A stretch of 64,000 nucleotides of DNA from DASUZB01 sp035535495. GTDB taxonomy: Bacteria > Actinomycetota > CALGFH01. The stretch covers positions 30,234 through 94,233 of the forward strand of contig DATLQA010000272.1 in the NCBI GenBank assembly GCA_035535495.1, written 5' to 3'. Both the position numbers and the translations under genes were made by a program. Of the stretch, positions 24,545-32,824 are shown one piece after another. The notes beneath the pieces were generated by a model. That model was not told where the DNA came from. It saw nothing but the letters and a program-made list of their open reading frames with translations, and ran no database searches. Position 1 is the first letter of the stretch; every line of letters begins with the position of its first letter.

Positions 24545-25554
24545 CCACGCCGGACCAGCGTGCAGCCCGCCGTTGGCTGCGCGCCTGGCAGGCTTGCCGG
24601 CGCCTCCCCGAGCCGGTTGCGTTCGCCTTCGGCCGGCTCGGCGGGGTGGCCTGGTACCTGGCGGACCGTCGCCGCCGTGAGGCCCTCCGCGACAACCTGC
24701 GCCACGTCCTCGGACCACAGACCAGCCCGTCCGCGCTCGAACGGGTGGTGCGGCGCGGCTTCGCCAGCTACGGGCGCTACTGGGTCGAGGCGTTCCGGCT
24801 CGAGGACCTGCCGCACGCCGAGGTGGTGCGGCGCATGGACTTCGACGGCCGCGAGCACCTCGACGGCGCCCTGGCCTCCGGCCGCGGGGTGATCTTCGCC
24901 GCGCCGCACCTCGGCAACTGGGACTTCGGCGCGGCCTGGCTCGGGGTCAACGGCTACCCCGCGTCCGCGGTCGTCGAGCGGCTCCGCCCGGCGGCGCTGT
25001 TCGACCGCTTCGCCGCCTACCGGCGCGCCCTCGGCATCGAGATCCTGCCGCTCGAGGACGGCTCGGAGACGCTCAGGGCCGTGCTCAGGGTGCTCCGCGG
25101 CGGCCGGCTCGCCCTGCTGGTCTGCGACCGCGACCTGACCGGCGGCGGCCTGCCGGTGACCATGTTCGGCGCGCCGACCACCCTGCCGGGCGGGCCGGCC
25201 TCGCTCGCCCTCAAGACCGGCGCGCTGGTGCTGCCGTGCGCGGTCTTCCAGGCCCGTCGGCGTGGCCGCTGGCTGGCCGTGTGCCGCCCGCCGCTGGAAG
25301 CCCGTCCGACCGGCGACGCGCGCGCCGACGCCGCCGACCTGACCACCCGGCTGGCGGCCGAGTTCGAGCTGCTGATCGCCCGCGCGCCCGAGCAGTGGCA
25401 CGTGCTCAGCCGCTACTGGCGCCGACTGCCCCGCAGGGAGGGCGACCCTCACGGTGAGGCGGACGACTCGCGCCCTTGGTCCCAGCCCCACCGACTGCCC
25501 CGCGGAGAGGGCAGCCCGTCATCGCCCCCGGTGGACCGGGCGACCGCCTTCTGA
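24541..25554 (+). CDS. patA: Phosphatidylinositol mannoside acyltransferase (PatA/HtrB family)
   Basis: 337 residues from GTG at 24541, overlapping pgsA by 4 bp. The LPLAT catalytic motif is APHLGNWDFG (H-x4-D, around residue 125). It acylates PIM at the membrane. The last 45 residues or so are unlike PatA and are rich in Arg, Pro and Ser. Part of this tail is encoded by two in-frame copies of repeat B (peptides RLPRREGD and RLPRGEGS). pimA follows 11 bp later. Function is firm; the tail is a lineage-specific addition. Confidence 0.88.
   Translation: MTTPDQRAARRWLRAWQACRRLPEPVAFAFGRLGGVAWYLADRRRREALRDNLRHVLGPQTSPSALERVVRRGFASYGRYWVEAFRLEDLPHAEVVRRMDFDGREHLDGALASGRGVIFAAPHLGNWDFGAAWLGVNGYPASAVVERLRPAALFDRFAAYRRALGIEILPLEDGSETLRAVLRVLRGGRLALLVCDRDLTGGGLPVTMFGAPTTLPGGPASLALKTGALVLPCAVFQARRRGRWLAVCRPPLEARPTGDARADAADLTTRLAAEFELLIARAPEQWHVLSRYWRRLPRREGDPHGEADDSRPWSQPHRLPRGEGSPSSPPVDRATAF
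25423..25515. repeat. Two repeat B copies translated in the patA 3' end
   Basis: CGACTGCCCCGCAGGGAGGG (25423-25442, extending to GGCGAC at 25446) and CGACTGCCCCGCGGAGAGGG (25492-25511, extending to GCAGC at 25515). They are 69 bp apart, a multiple of three, so both are read in the same frame. Confidence 0.75.
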
Positions 25555-25565
25555 CGGGCCTGGCC

Positions 25566-26672
25566 ATGCGGATCGGGATCGTCTGCCCCTACGAGTGGAC
25601 CGTGCCTGGCGGGGTCGGCGCGCACGTCCGCGGCCTCGCCGCCGAGCTGCGCCAGCTCGGCCACGCCGTCGACGTGCTCGCCCCGGCCGAGCGGCCGGTG
25701 GCCGAGGAGCACTTCGTCGGCCTCGGCGGGTCGGTGCCGGTGCCCTACAACGGCTCGGTGGCCCGGATCGCCTTCGGCCCGCGCGCCGCGGTCCGCGTCC
25801 GCAACGCCCTTGCCCGCGGCCGGTACGAGCTGCTGCACGTCCACGAGCCGCTGTCGCCCAGCGTGGGGCTGCTCGCGCTCGGCCAGGCCAGCGTCCCGGT
25901 GGTGGGCACCTTCCACGCCAACCTGGGCCGCTCCGTCGCCCTGCGGGCCTCGAGCCCGGTGCTCCGGCGCGGCTGGGGCCGGCTGGCCGCCCGCATCGCC
26001 GTCTCCCTGGCCGCGAGGGAGACCTGGCAGCGGCATTTCACCGGGGCGATGACGGTGGTGCCCAACGGCATCGGCGCGGAGTTCTACGTCCCGCACGACC
26101 CCCTGCCCGGCTTTACCGGCGACGACCCGACGATGCTGTTCGTCGGCCGCCTCGAGCCCCGCAAGGGCCTCGCCTACCTGGTGCGGGCGTTCCTCCGCCT
26201 GAAGCCGACGTTCCCGCGCCTGCGCCTGCTGGTGGTCGGCAGGGACCACAAGCGGCAGCAGGAGAAGACCATGGCGATGGTGCCGCCACGGCTGCGGCCG
26301 GACGTGGTCTTCGTCGGCTCGGTGCCCCAGGCCGACCTGCCCTCCTACTACGCCTCGGCCGACCTGTTCTGCGCCCCGTCGCTTGGCGGGGAATCCTTCG
26401 GCTACGTGCTGGTGGAGGCCATGGCGATGGGTCTGCCGGTGGTCTGCTCCGACATCGGCGGCTACCGCGACCTGGTCCGCGACGACCACGAGGGGCTGCT
26501 GGTACCACCGCGTGATCCGGAGGCCCTGGCCAGGGCGATCGGCTCACTGCTCGACAACCCGGCCAGGCGGGCCGCGCTGGCGGAGGTGGCCAGGACCTCG
26601 GCCGCCCGCTACGCCTGGCCGGTGGTGGCCAAGGAAGTCGCCGCCGTCTACGAGGAGGCCGCCGGCTCGTAG
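25566..26672 (+). CDS. pimA: PimA-type GT4 mannosyltransferase
   Basis: 368 residues, GT-B fold. The start MRIGIVCPYEWTVPGGVGAH matches mycobacterial PimA, and VPNGIG, FVGRLEPRKGL and SLGGESFGYVLVEAMA (E-x7-E) are standard GT4 donor-site motifs. PimA transfers mannose from GDP-mannose to phosphatidylinositol at the inner membrane face. ATG at 25566 begins exactly at the first beta strand; the open frame extends upstream into patA. Third gene of the pgsA-patA-pimA order found across actinobacteria. Confidence 0.9.
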   Translation: MRIGIVCPYEWTVPGGVGAHVRGLAAELRQLGHAVDVLAPAERPVAEEHFVGLGGSVPVPYNGSVARIAFGPRAAVRVRNALARGRYELLHVHEPLSPSVGLLALGQASVPVVGTFHANLGRSVALRASSPVLRRGWGRLAARIAVSLAARETWQRHFTGAMTVVPNGIGAEFYVPHDPLPGFTGDDPTMLFVGRLEPRKGLAYLVRAFLRLKPTFPRLRLLVVGRDHKRQQEKTMAMVPPRLRPDVVFVGSVPQADLPSYYASADLFCAPSLGGESFGYVLVEAMAMGLPVVCSDIGGYRDLVRDDHEGLLVPPRDPEALARAIGSLLDNPARRAALAEVARTSAARYAWPVVAKEVAAVYEEAAGS

Positions 26673-26756
26673 GGCGCACGGTTGCCGGGGCCGGAGCCTT
26701 CCGCGGTTGTAGACTGCGCCAGACCCGGTGGACGACGTCGTCAGGAGGACGTGGGA

Positions 26757-27209
26757 GTGGACGTGGCAGCGGCCCTGTGGGGCGGGATCGTCGGGGCGAT
26801 CGTGATGGCGACCGTGTACGTGGGCTTCCTCGGCCTGCGGCTGACCAGGCTGGACCTGGTGCGGTTCGAGGGCGGCCTGCTGGCGCGGGACAGCACCCCG
26901 ATGGTCTACATCTACGGGGCCTTCGTCCACCTCGCCCTCGGCGCCGTGCTCGCCCTCGGCTACCGCTGGATCTTCGAGCAGATCCACTCGGCCAGCTACG
27001 TCGGCTGGGGGGCGCTCGTCGGCCTCGCCCACGGCGTGCTCCTCGTCCTGCTGCTGCCGCTGCTCGGCATGGCCAACCGCAACGTGCGGGCCGAGGCGGA
27101 GCCGGAGCCCGGGCTGCTCGGCCGGCGCTACGGCCGCTTCACCCCGGTCAGCCTGGTGGTCGCGTACGTGGTGTTCGGCGTCTGGGTCGGCGCCTTCCTG
27201 CTGCCCTGA
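26757..27209 (+). CDS. Small integral membrane protein, function unknown
   Basis: 150 residues with four predicted membrane helices: near 5-25, 45-68, 75-100 and 125-148. Not recognised as a named family. GTG at 26757 lies eight bases after GGAGG; GTG 26751 is an alternative. It shares one base (TGATG) with the M48 peptidase gene that follows, so both are probably made together. Position after pimA is shared with other actinobacteria only loosely, so no function is proposed. Confidence 0.65.
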   Translation: MDVAAALWGGIVGAIVMATVYVGFLGLRLTRLDLVRFEGGLLARDSTPMVYIYGAFVHLALGAVLALGYRWIFEQIHSASYVGWGALVGLAHGVLLVLLLPLLGMANRNVRAEAEPEPGLLGRRYGRFTPVSLVVAYVVFGVWVGAFLLP

Positions 27210-28033
27210 TGCTCCCGGCCGCAACCACCGTCACGCCGATGGGCTCGACCTCGCCCCCCGCCCTGCTGATGGCCGAGCACACCCAGCGCAACCGCCGCGC
27301 CTGGCTCGGCACGGTCGCGGTGCTCACCGCCGTCCAGGCCGGGATCGGGCTGCTGGTCGGGCTGCTGGTCGCGCTGACCGTTGGCGGCGGCGGCGCCGCC
27401 ATCGGCGCCGGCCTGGGCGCGGGGCTGGCGGTCGCCGTGCTGGTCACCAACCTCGCGCCTGGCCTCGGTGAGCGCTCGGCCCTGTCGCGCGCCGGCGTCC
27501 GCCCCGCCGACCCAGAGCGCCAGCCCCGCCTCTTCAACCTCACCCAGGGCCTGTGCGAGCGGGCCGGGCTGCCGTTGCCACGGCTGTACCTGGTCGACAG
27601 CGAGGCCGCCAACGCCTTCGCGGTCGGCCGTGACCAAGCCCGCAGCGCCCTGGTGCTGACCAGCGGCCTGCTCGAGCTGCTCAACCGGGTCGAACTCGAG
27701 GGCGTGATCGCCCACGAGCTGGCCCACATCAAGAGCGGCGGCGCCCGCCTGGCCAGCGCCGCGGTGATCCTCCAGGCCCTCCCGGGCCCGCTCGCCCGGC
27801 TGCTGCCCCTCGGCGCCTCGCCCAGCCGCCTGTTCGACGCGGACACCAGCGCCGCCTACCTCACCCGCTACCCGCCTGGCCTCGCCGGCGCGCTGGCCAA
27901 GCTGGCCGCCGCGCCGCCCACGGCCGCCGACCCCGGGCTCGACCACCTCTGGCTGGTCGCTCCCCGGCCGGACGCCCCCGCCGCGACCCATCCTCCGGTC
28001 GCCGAGCGGATCGCCTCCCTGCGCGACCTGTAG
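27209..28033 (+). CDS. M48-family (HtpX-like) metallopeptidase, possibly lacking one zinc ligand
   Basis: 274 residues. Two hydrophobic segments (about 30-75) precede the peptidase domain with LYLVDSEAANAFAVGR and the zinc motif VIAHELAHIKSGG (HExxH). In HtpX proteins the third ligand is the Glu of REYxADA; here the aligned stretch reads RLFDADTSAAYL, with Leu at that position and an Asp two residues later. Whether the Asp substitutes is unknown. ATG at 27209; a later ATG at 27269 would still keep both helices. Expected role: quality control of membrane proteins. Confidence 0.78.
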   Translation: MLPAATTVTPMGSTSPPALLMAEHTQRNRRAWLGTVAVLTAVQAGIGLLVGLLVALTVGGGGAAIGAGLGAGLAVAVLVTNLAPGLGERSALSRAGVRPADPERQPRLFNLTQGLCERAGLPLPRLYLVDSEAANAFAVGRDQARSALVLTSGLLELLNRVELEGVIAHELAHIKSGGARLASAAVILQALPGPLARLLPLGASPSRLFDADTSAAYLTRYPPGLAGALAKLAAAPPTAADPGLDHLWLVAPRPDAPAATHPPVAERIASLRDL

Positions 28034-28104
28034 GCCGCGCGGATCCGGAATTCGCCGTGGCCGGATCAAACCGGTAGCTGTCGGCGAAACCGAACAAGCG
28101 TTCC

Positions 28105-28133
28105 TGGACGCGGAATCGGGCAATCCATATGCT
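28105..28133 (+). promoter_or_regulatory. Candidate promoter for the subtilase gene
   Basis: TGGACG (28105-28110) and TATGCT (28128-28133) with a 17-bp spacer, about 50 bases before the strong ribosome-binding site AAGGAGG of the S8 peptidase gene. Confidence 0.35.
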
Positions 28134-28190
28134 CCGCCCGCATCCCGGGCGCACCGGAGAGCCCGGAACGAGTTCTCAAGGAGGACATCC

Positions 28191-29888
28191 GTGCGGAGAC
28201 TCCTGCTTTGCGCGTTGGCGGCCATCGTCGCCGGCGCGCTCGCCACGCCGGTCGGCGCCGGCGCCCAGACGGGCTCGAGCGGACAGGCGGCCCAGCAGTC
28301 CACCGCCACCGAGTACGTCGTGCTCTACAAGAACGCCGCCTCGGCCACCGCCGCCAAGGACGCCATCAAGGCCGCGGGCGGCACCGTCCTGCGGGAGAAC
28401 TCCGCCATCGGCATGGCCACCGTGCGCGCCACCAGGGCCGACTTCATCACCGCCGTGAGCGGCAAGGCCGGCGTCGCCGGCGCGGCCCGCAACCGGGCCA
28501 TCGGCCAGGCGCCGGACGACGCCCTCAAGCCCGACGAGGTCGAGACCGAGAGCCTCAGGGCGGCGACCAACGCCGCCAAGGGCACGGCTGACGCGGCCGC
28601 CGTGAAGGGTGCCGAGCCGCTGGCCGCCCTGCAGTGGGGGATGCGCATGGTCAACGCCACCCCGAGCGGCTCCTACAAGGTCGACCAGGGCCGCCGCTCG
28701 GTGATGGTCGGGATCATGGACACCGGCGTCGACGGCAGCCACCCGGACATCGCCCCCAACTTCAACCGCGGGCTGAGCCGCAACTTCACCACCGACATCC
28801 CGCTGATCGACGGCGACTGCGCGACCGAGCCCGACCAGTCGTGCAACGACCCGGCCGACGTGGACGAGAACGGACACGGCACCCACGTGGCCGGCATCGT
28901 CGGCGCGGCCGTCAACGACCTCGGCGTCGCCGGCGTGGCCCCCAAGGTCACCCTGGTCAACATCCGGGCCGGCCAGGATTCCGGCTTCTTCTTCCTGGAC
29001 GCCACCGTCAACGCCATGGTCTATGCCGCCAAGGTGGGCATCGACGTGGTCAACATGAGCTTCTTCACCGACCCGTGGCTGTTCAACTGCGCCGCCAACC
29101 CGGCCGACTCGCCGCAGGAGCAGATCGAGCAGCGCACCGTCATCGCCGCCACCCAGCTGGCGGTGAACTTCGCCCGCAAGCGCGGCGTCACCTTCGTCGG
29201 CGCCTACGGCAACCAGCACATCGACATCGGCAAGCCGACGACGGACGACACCAGCCCCGACTTCCCACCTAACGCCGCGAAGCACCGCGATATCGACAAT
29301 TCCTGCCTGAGCGTGCCGACCGAGACCGACGGCGTCATCTCGGTGACCGCGCTCGGCCCGAGCGGGCGCAAGGCCGACTACTCCACCTACGGCCTCGAGG
29401 GCGCCGACGTCGCCGCTCCCGGCGGCTGGTTCCGCGACTTCTTCGGCAGCCCGCAGTTCCAGCAGGTGCAGAACCAGATCCTGTCCACCTACCCCAAGAC
29501 GCGCCTGCAGGAGCTGGGCCTGCTCGACCCCAACGGCGTCCCGCTCGTCCCCGACGTGGTGCGTGACTGCAACGGCGACGTCTGCGGGTACTACCGGTAC
29601 CTGCAGGGCACCTCGATGGCGTCGCCCCACGCCGCCGGCGTGGCGGCCCTGGTGGTCAGCGCCAACGGGCACCGGGACAAGGGCGACCGTGGGCTCACCC
29701 TGAACCCGGACGCCACCGAGCGGATCCTCAAGGCGACCGCCGAGGACACGCCCTGCCCGACCCCGCCACTGCAGACCTACACCAGCGAGGGACGGCCGGC
29801 GGACTGGAACGCGCTCTGCGAGGGCACCCTGGAACGCAACGGCTTCTACGGCTTCGGCATCGTCGACGCCCTGGCCGCCGTGGGGTGA
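28191..29888 (+). CDS. Secreted subtilisin-like serine protease (S8)
   Basis: 565 residues. A Sec signal peptide (about residues 1-26, ending GAGAQ) is followed by an I9-type propeptide (EYVVLYKNAAS to about residue 110) and the S8 domain. The catalytic triad is visible: Asp in IMDTGVDGSHPD, His in GHGTHVAGIVG and Ser in GTSMASPHAAGVAAL. A long insert lies between the His and Ser motifs. GTG start at 28191 with AAGGAGG close upstream suggests high expression. Probably released after autoproteolytic removal of the propeptide. It is a single-gene unit ended by repeat C. Confidence 0.92.
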   Translation: MRRLLLCALAAIVAGALATPVGAGAQTGSSGQAAQQSTATEYVVLYKNAASATAAKDAIKAAGGTVLRENSAIGMATVRATRADFITAVSGKAGVAGAARNRAIGQAPDDALKPDEVETESLRAATNAAKGTADAAAVKGAEPLAALQWGMRMVNATPSGSYKVDQGRRSVMVGIMDTGVDGSHPDIAPNFNRGLSRNFTTDIPLIDGDCATEPDQSCNDPADVDENGHGTHVAGIVGAAVNDLGVAGVAPKVTLVNIRAGQDSGFFFLDATVNAMVYAAKVGIDVVNMSFFTDPWLFNCAANPADSPQEQIEQRTVIAATQLAVNFARKRGVTFVGAYGNQHIDIGKPTTDDTSPDFPPNAAKHRDIDNSCLSVPTETDGVISVTALGPSGRKADYSTYGLEGADVAAPGGWFRDFFGSPQFQQVQNQILSTYPKTRLQELGLLDPNGVPLVPDVVRDCNGDVCGYYRYLQGTSMASPHAAGVAALVVSANGHRDKGDRGLTLNPDATERILKATAEDTPCPTPPLQTYTSEGRPADWNALCEGTLERNGFYGFGIVDALAAVG

Positions 29889-29890
29889 TG

Positions 29891-29977
29891 CATTCGGGGG
29901 GGAGCAGGTGACCCATTCGGGGGGGAGCCCGAGGCAGCTCCCCCCCGAACCCCCCATCGGGTACCTAGGCGGGATCC
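29891..29977. terminator. Repeat C copy (plus partial copy) after the subtilase gene
   Basis: The full copy at 29914-29977 has arms GGGGGGGAGC and GCTCCCCCCC and the conserved tail ACCTAGGCGGGATCC. A partial copy (CATTCGGGGGGGAGC) lies at 29891-29905. It begins three bases after the subtilase stop and probably ends its transcript. The copy at 19870-19934 is close to identical. Confidence 0.6.
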
Positions 29978-30020
29978 CGTCGGTCGGCACCGCCCGGAGC
30001 GGGTCGCCGTTGCCGCCGCC

Positions 30021-30176
30021 GTCGCCCTGCCTGCGGGGCAGTTGGTTTCCTCCCTGACAGGGAGCCGGCACCACCGTCCGCAGCCGTCCGCCACGGCCCG
30101 GACCCTCGCCCCCGGGCCCCAGCACAACGAGCCGCCCGCCCCCAAGCCGTCACAGTCACCCTGCCTGCGGGGCAGT
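30021..30176. repeat. Two repeat B copies in the 386-bp spacer before pdxS
   Basis: GTCGCCCTGCCTGCGGGGCA (30021-30040) and CACCCTGCCTGCGGGGCAGT (30157-30176), same orientation, 134 bp apart. The spacer 29889-30274 also holds repeat C and a TAGCCT -10-like hexamer at 30179-30184; no gene is seen in it. Confidence 0.75.
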
Positions 30177-30274
30177 GGTAGCCTGAATCGTCGGAGAACT
30201 CCCCTGAGCACGGAAAACGGCGTCGTATGAGCCCTGCCCGGCGGGAGCCGGGAGGGGCGGAGGTGCACCCTGGC

Positions 30275-31165
30275 ATGAGCTCGACGAACCACGCGACCGG
30301 GACCGGCCGGGTCAAGCGCGGCCTGGCCGAGAACCTGAAGGGCGGCGTCATCATGGACGTCGTCACCCCTGAGCACGCCAAGATCGCCGAGGACGCCGGC
30401 GCGGTCGCCGTGATGGCCCTGGAGCGCGTCCCCGCCGACATCCGCGTGCAGGGGGGCGTCGCCCGGATGAGCGACCCGGCGCTGGTCGAGCAGATCATGC
30501 ACGCGGTCAGCATCCCGGTGATGGCCAAGGCCCGCATCGGGCACTTCGTCGAGGCCCAGGTGCTCGAGGCGCTCGGGGTCGACTACGTCGACGAGTCCGA
30601 GGTGCTCTCGCCGGCCGACGAGGAGCACCACGTCGACAAGTGGCGCTTCACCGTGCCGTTCGTCTGCGGCGCCACCAACCTCGGCGAGGCGCTGCGCCGC
30701 ATCAGCGAGGGCGCGGCGATGATCCGCTCCAAGGGCGAGGCCGGCACCGGCAACGTGATCGAGGCGGTGCGCCACATGCGCGCCATCACCGGCGCCGTCC
30801 GCCGCCTCGCCGGGCTGGACGAGGCCGAGCTGTACGCCGCCGCCAAGGACCTCCGCGCCCCCTACGAGCTGGTCGCCGAGGTCGCCAAGGACGGCCGCCT
30901 GCCGGTGGTGCTGTTCACCGCCGGCGGCATCGCCACCCCGGCCGACGCCGCACTGATGATGCAGCTCGGCGCGGACGGGGTGTTCGTCGGGTCGGGGATC
31001 TTCAAGTCCGGCGACCCGGCCAGGCGTGCCAGGGCGATCGTCGAGGCGACCACCTTCTACAACGACCCGGCGATCATCGCGAAGGTCTCCCGCGGGCTGG
31101 GCGAGCCGATGGTCGGCATCGCCAGCGTGCCCGAAGGCGAGCGGCTGGCCGTCCGCGGCTGGTAG
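30275..31165 (+). CDS. pdxS: Pyridoxal 5'-phosphate synthase lyase subunit
   Basis: 296 residues, TIM barrel. Catalytic residues are visible: Asp in IMDVVTPEHA, Lys in VMAKARIGHF and Lys in MIRSKGEAGTG. With PdxT it makes PLP directly from ribose-5-phosphate, glyceraldehyde-3-phosphate and glutamine-derived ammonia. ATG at 30275 has GGAGGTG nine bases upstream, unlike the earlier in-frame ATG at 30227. pdxT follows after 5 bp. Pdx genes followed by yebC and ruvCAB are the usual actinobacterial order. Confidence 0.95.
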   Translation: MSSTNHATGTGRVKRGLAENLKGGVIMDVVTPEHAKIAEDAGAVAVMALERVPADIRVQGGVARMSDPALVEQIMHAVSIPVMAKARIGHFVEAQVLEALGVDYVDESEVLSPADEEHHVDKWRFTVPFVCGATNLGEALRRISEGAAMIRSKGEAGTGNVIEAVRHMRAITGAVRRLAGLDEAELYAAAKDLRAPYELVAEVAKDGRLPVVLFTAGGIATPADAALMMQLGADGVFVGSGIFKSGDPARRARAIVEATTFYNDPAIIAKVSRGLGEPMVGIASVPEGERLAVRGW

Positions 31166-31170
31166 GCGCC

Positions 31171-31761
31171 GTGGCCGGCCCGCCCGTCATCGGCGTCCTG
31201 GCGTTCCAGGGCGACGTCCGCGAGCACCTGGCCACCCTGGCGGAGGTCGGGGTCCCCGGCCGCCCGGTGCGCACCCTCGCCGAGCTGGACGAGGTCGACG
31301 GGCTGATCCTGCCCGGCGGGGAGTCCACCGTGATCGGCAAGCTGGCGCGCCGCTACGGGCTCCTCGAGCCGCTGCGCGAGCGCGCCCGCGGCGGGCTGCC
31401 GGTGTTCGGCACCTGCGCCGGCCTGATCTTCATGGCCCGCGAGGTCGACGGCCCGCCCCAGCACCTGCTCGGCGTGCTCGACGTGCGCGTGCGCCGCAAC
31501 GCGTTCGGGCGGCAGGTCGCCTCGTTCGAGGCCGAGGTCGACGTCAAGGGGCTCGACGGCGGCCCCGTCTCGGCGGTGTTCATCCGCGCCCCCTGGGTCA
31601 CCGAGATGGCCCCTGAGGTCGAGGTGCTGGCCGAGGTGGACGGCGCGGTGGTCGCCGTCCGCCAGGGCAACCTGCTGGGGACCGCCTTCCATCCCGAGCT
31701 GGCCGGCGAGGGGCGCCTCCACCGCCTGTTCGCCGAGCTGGCCCGCGACCGGGGCGGGTAG
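31171..31761 (+). CDS. pdxT: Pyridoxal 5'-phosphate synthase glutaminase subunit
   Basis: 196 residues, class I glutamine amidotransferase. Nucleophile Cys in FGTCAGLI, and the His-Glu pair in AFHPELAGEGR; the LPGGEST oxyanion-side motif is near residue 48. It feeds ammonia to PdxS. GTG at 31171 was chosen because the protein then begins VAGPPVIGVLAFQGD, matching the family N-terminus. Confidence 0.94.
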   Translation: MAGPPVIGVLAFQGDVREHLATLAEVGVPGRPVRTLAELDEVDGLILPGGESTVIGKLARRYGLLEPLRERARGGLPVFGTCAGLIFMAREVDGPPQHLLGVLDVRVRRNAFGRQVASFEAEVDVKGLDGGPVSAVFIRAPWVTEMAPEVEVLAEVDGAVVAVRQGNLLGTAFHPELAGEGRLHRLFAELARDRGG

Positions 31762-31804
31762 CCGCCGGCCGGGCCGCGCACGAGCCGAGCTGAAGGGAGC
31801 GAGC

Positions 31805-32554
31805 ATGTCCGGCCACTCCAAGTGGGCCACGATCAAGCACCAGAAGGCGGCCAACGACGCCCGCCGCGGCAAGCTGTTCGCCAAGCTGATCCGCGCTATC
31901 GAGGTGGCCGCGCGGACCGGCGGCAGCAACGTCGACGGCAACCCCACCCTGGCCGACGCCATCCAGAAGGCCAAGGACGCCTCGGTCCCCAACGACACCA
32001 TCGACCGCGCCACCAAGCGCGGAGCGGGGGAGCTCAAGGGGCCGCCGCCCGACTTCGTGACCTACGAGGGCTACGCCCCCGGCGGGGTGGCCGTGCTGGT
32101 CGAGACGCTGACCGACAACCGCAACCGCACCGCGTCCGACGTCCGCCGGGCGTTCTCCAAGGCGAGCGGGAGCATGGCCGACGCCGGCAGCGTCGCCTAC
32201 CTGTTCAGCCGCAAGGGCCAGCTGGTGATCCCCGGCGGCGCCGCCGACGAGGACCGGGTGATGGAGCTCGCCCTCGAGGCCGGGGCCGAGGACATCCAGG
32301 CCGGCGACGACGGCTTCACCGTCACCACCGTCGCCGGCGACCTCCGCGCCGTCAGGGCCGCCTTCGACCGCGCCGGCGTCGCCTACGAGTCGGCCGAGGT
32401 CACCATGGTGCCGAGCCTGTCCGTGCCGCTCGACCGGGACACCGCCATCAAGGTCCTGCGCCTGGTCGACGCGCTCGAAGAGCTCGACGACGTCCAGGAC
32501 GTGTACGCCAACTTCGACATCCCCGATGCGGTCATGGCGGAGATGACGACCTGA
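31805..32554 (+). CDS. yebC: YebC/PmpR-family (TACO1-like) protein
   Basis: 249 residues. The N-terminus MSGHSKWATIKHQKAANDA and the segments FAKLIRAI, PNDTIDRATKRG and YEGYAPGGVAVLVE identify the family. Members are cytosolic; they were described as DNA-binding regulators, and more recent work links them to translation of difficult proline-rich stretches. ATG at 31805 with AAGGGAG upstream. It lies between pdxT and the ruv genes as in most actinobacteria. Confidence 0.94.
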   Translation: MSGHSKWATIKHQKAANDARRGKLFAKLIRAIEVAARTGGSNVDGNPTLADAIQKAKDASVPNDTIDRATKRGAGELKGPPPDFVTYEGYAPGGVAVLVETLTDNRNRTASDVRRAFSKASGSMADAGSVAYLFSRKGQLVIPGGAADEDRVMELALEAGAEDIQAGDDGFTVTTVAGDLRAVRAAFDRAGVAYESAEVTMVPSLSVPLDRDTAIKVLRLVDALEELDDVQDVYANFDIPDAVMAEMTT

Positions 32555-32596
32555 GCCTGCTGCTCGGCGCCGCGCCGCGGCGCCGGCGAGTCGCCG

Positions 32597-32677
32597 TCAG
32601 ATGCGGCGGCGGCCCAGGATGAACATCACCAGGGCGATGATGGCGAGCACGATCAGGATGATCAGCAGCGTCCGCAC
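32597..32677 (-). CDS. 26-residue hydrophobic membrane peptide
   Basis: GTG at 32677, TGA at 32597-32599. The product is VRTLLIILIVLAIIALVM, then FILGRRRI: one transmembrane helix with a basic C-terminal tail, the composition of many bacterial small membrane proteins. AGGGGG lies six bases before the start. The gene faces ruvC across a 147-bp spacer that contains the ruvC promoter. Coding is supported by the start context and by the uninterrupted Leu/Ile/Val pattern; function unknown. Confidence 0.5.
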   Translation of the reverse strand: MRTLLIILIVLAIIALVMFILGRRRI

Positions 32678-32746
32678 TGGGTCCCCCTCTGTCGTCGTTG
32701 GCCACCTGGTACCCCGGCCGGCCGCCCGCCACACCGCCGCGCGTGG

Positions 32747-32775
32747 TTGAGCCGGTCGCCTGGAACCGGTAGGCT
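32747..32775 (+). promoter_or_regulatory. Promoter for ruvC-ruvA
   Basis: TTGAGC (32747-32752) and TAGGCT (32770-32775) with a 17-bp spacer fit an actinobacterial housekeeping promoter. The predicted transcript start, about 32782, falls at the edge of the LexA-like box. Confidence 0.6.
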
Positions 32776-32782
32776 GCTGCCG

Positions 32783-32798
32783 CCAAACAGGTGTTCGA
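32783..32798. promoter_or_regulatory. LexA/SOS-type box before ruvC
   Basis: CCAAACAGGTGTTCGA matches the Gram-positive/actinobacterial SOS consensus TCGAAC-N4-GTTCGA at 10 of 12 defined positions, with a perfect right half. It lies just downstream of the -10 hexamer and 26 bases before the ruvC ATG, a typical repressor position. Mycobacterial ruvC is also damage-inducible. Confidence 0.6.
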
Positions 32799-32824
32799 GC
32801 CGGTGTTTGAGATGGGGAGGCCGG

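Noticed and set aside
29891..30176. CRISPR array from the clustered repeats before pdxS
   Set aside because: The repeats belong to two families, are few, and are not regularly spaced by unique spacers; no cas gene is present.
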